From NCBI GenBank assembly GCA_921293015.1, contig OV121094.1, positions 4,826,764 through 4,890,763 on the forward strand: a DNA stretch of 64,000 bases. Reading direction: 5' to 3'. Below, piece by piece: positions 63,544 through 64,000 of the stretch; position 1 is the first letter of the stretch, and the number at the start of each line of letters is the position of its first letter. The notes beneath the pieces are model-generated. The model made no database searches. It was given only the letters and a program-made list of their open reading frames with translations, and was not told the DNA's origin. The stretch is from Phorcus lineatus (taxonomy: Eukaryota > Mollusca > Gastropoda > Trochida > Trochidae). A program made the translations under genes and the position numbers.

Positions 63544-63989
63544 GTAAGTAAATTTTTCATTATATTATTTACTTCCCATGATTATTGCGCCGTTGTTTTT
63601 TCATTGTTTGTGCATGTTAAATATACAGTTTGCGCAAGTTTTTTATGTGTATATTTTTTCTTCACATAACTGTTTTATATTTCATAATAAGCATGTGGTT
63701 TTCCCGGCGTTTGCCTCGGGATTTGTATGCTTATAGTGCGGTTTCTTTAAACCTACAGGTGAAGGTGTAAGTAAATGTTTCAGTATATTATTTACTTCCC
63801 ATGTTTATTGCGCCGTTGTTTTTTCATGCTTTGTGCATGTTAAATATACATTTTGCGCAAGTTTTTTATGTGTATATTTTTTCTTCACATAACTGTTTTA
63901 TATTTCATAATAAGCATGCGTTTTTCCCGGCGTTTGCCTTGGGAATTGTATGCTTATTATGTGGTTCTTCTTTGACCTACAGGTGAATG
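63544..63989 (+). repeat. 223-bp tandem duplication at the window end
   Basis: Two copies, 63544-63766 and 63767-63989, sharing GTAAGTAAAT, TATTATTTACTTCCCATG, TTGCGCCGTTGTTTTTTCAT and TAATAAGCATG. Each ends CCTACAGGTGAA, a good splice-acceptor sequence. It may extend beyond the window. Confidence 0.9.
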
Positions 63990-64000
63990 ACTCGAGTCTT

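Overview
This is eukaryotic, AT-rich invertebrate DNA. Spliced genes with GT-AG introns, tRNA-derived SINEs ending in a GGCGTTAAACC-type tail, a BEL/Pao LTR element, LINE tails ending in CTGT repeats and FLYWCH/MULE transposons together suggest a mollusc, most likely a gastropod. The species is inference; the gene families do not depend on it.

Left third (about 3-23 kb): three tandem minus-strand HES/E(spl)-family bHLH-Orange repressor genes at 3561-4487, 11294-12219 and 18529-19562. Each has two coding exons joined after codon 51, a TATA promoter with CCAAT, E-box and CACGCG sites, and a C-terminal WRPW. The spacing is about 7.2-7.7 kb. Non-coding blocks recur with the genes: a TAATCC / AGGTCTATGTTT module (four copies), two 'orphan' HES promoters with no gene attached, a CRE block, a block holding a palindromic kappa-B site, a TATA box and a CTCF-like 14-mer, and a CACGTG/CACGCG array 3' of genes 2 and 3. 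The locus therefore reads as a segmentally duplicated Notch-type target cluster whose regulatory DNA was copied with the genes. LINE tails and a foldback element interrupt it.

Middle (about 22.8-37 kb): mobile elements. These are a LINE endonuclease remnant, a SINE with a 12-bp target duplication, two copies of a TTAA-flanked MITE, a deleted MULE with clear terminal inverted repeats and an 8-bp target duplication, and a BEL/Pao element at 27456-34241 that looks whole and very young (342-bp LTRs with no difference seen by eye, 5-bp target duplication ATACT).

Right part (37-64 kb): one large plus-strand gene of at least 29 coding exons (37082 to 61720, open at the 3' end, at least 1342 residues). 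I followed reading phase through every exon junction. The domain order is basic/Pro N-terminus, leucine-rich repeats, a Roc-like domain with a damaged P-loop, a COR-like region, a CxxC motif typical of the post-COR region, beta-rich segments, then two MBT repeats with intact aromatic-cage residues. A ROCO-type signalling module joined to chromatin-reader MBT repeats is the most unusual thing in the window. Its introns carry several tandem arrays (41, 12, 145, about 150, 22 and 21 bp), two SINEs and a hAT-like MITE. The last 1.1 kb holds an unrecognised T-rich region and a 223-bp tandem duplication.
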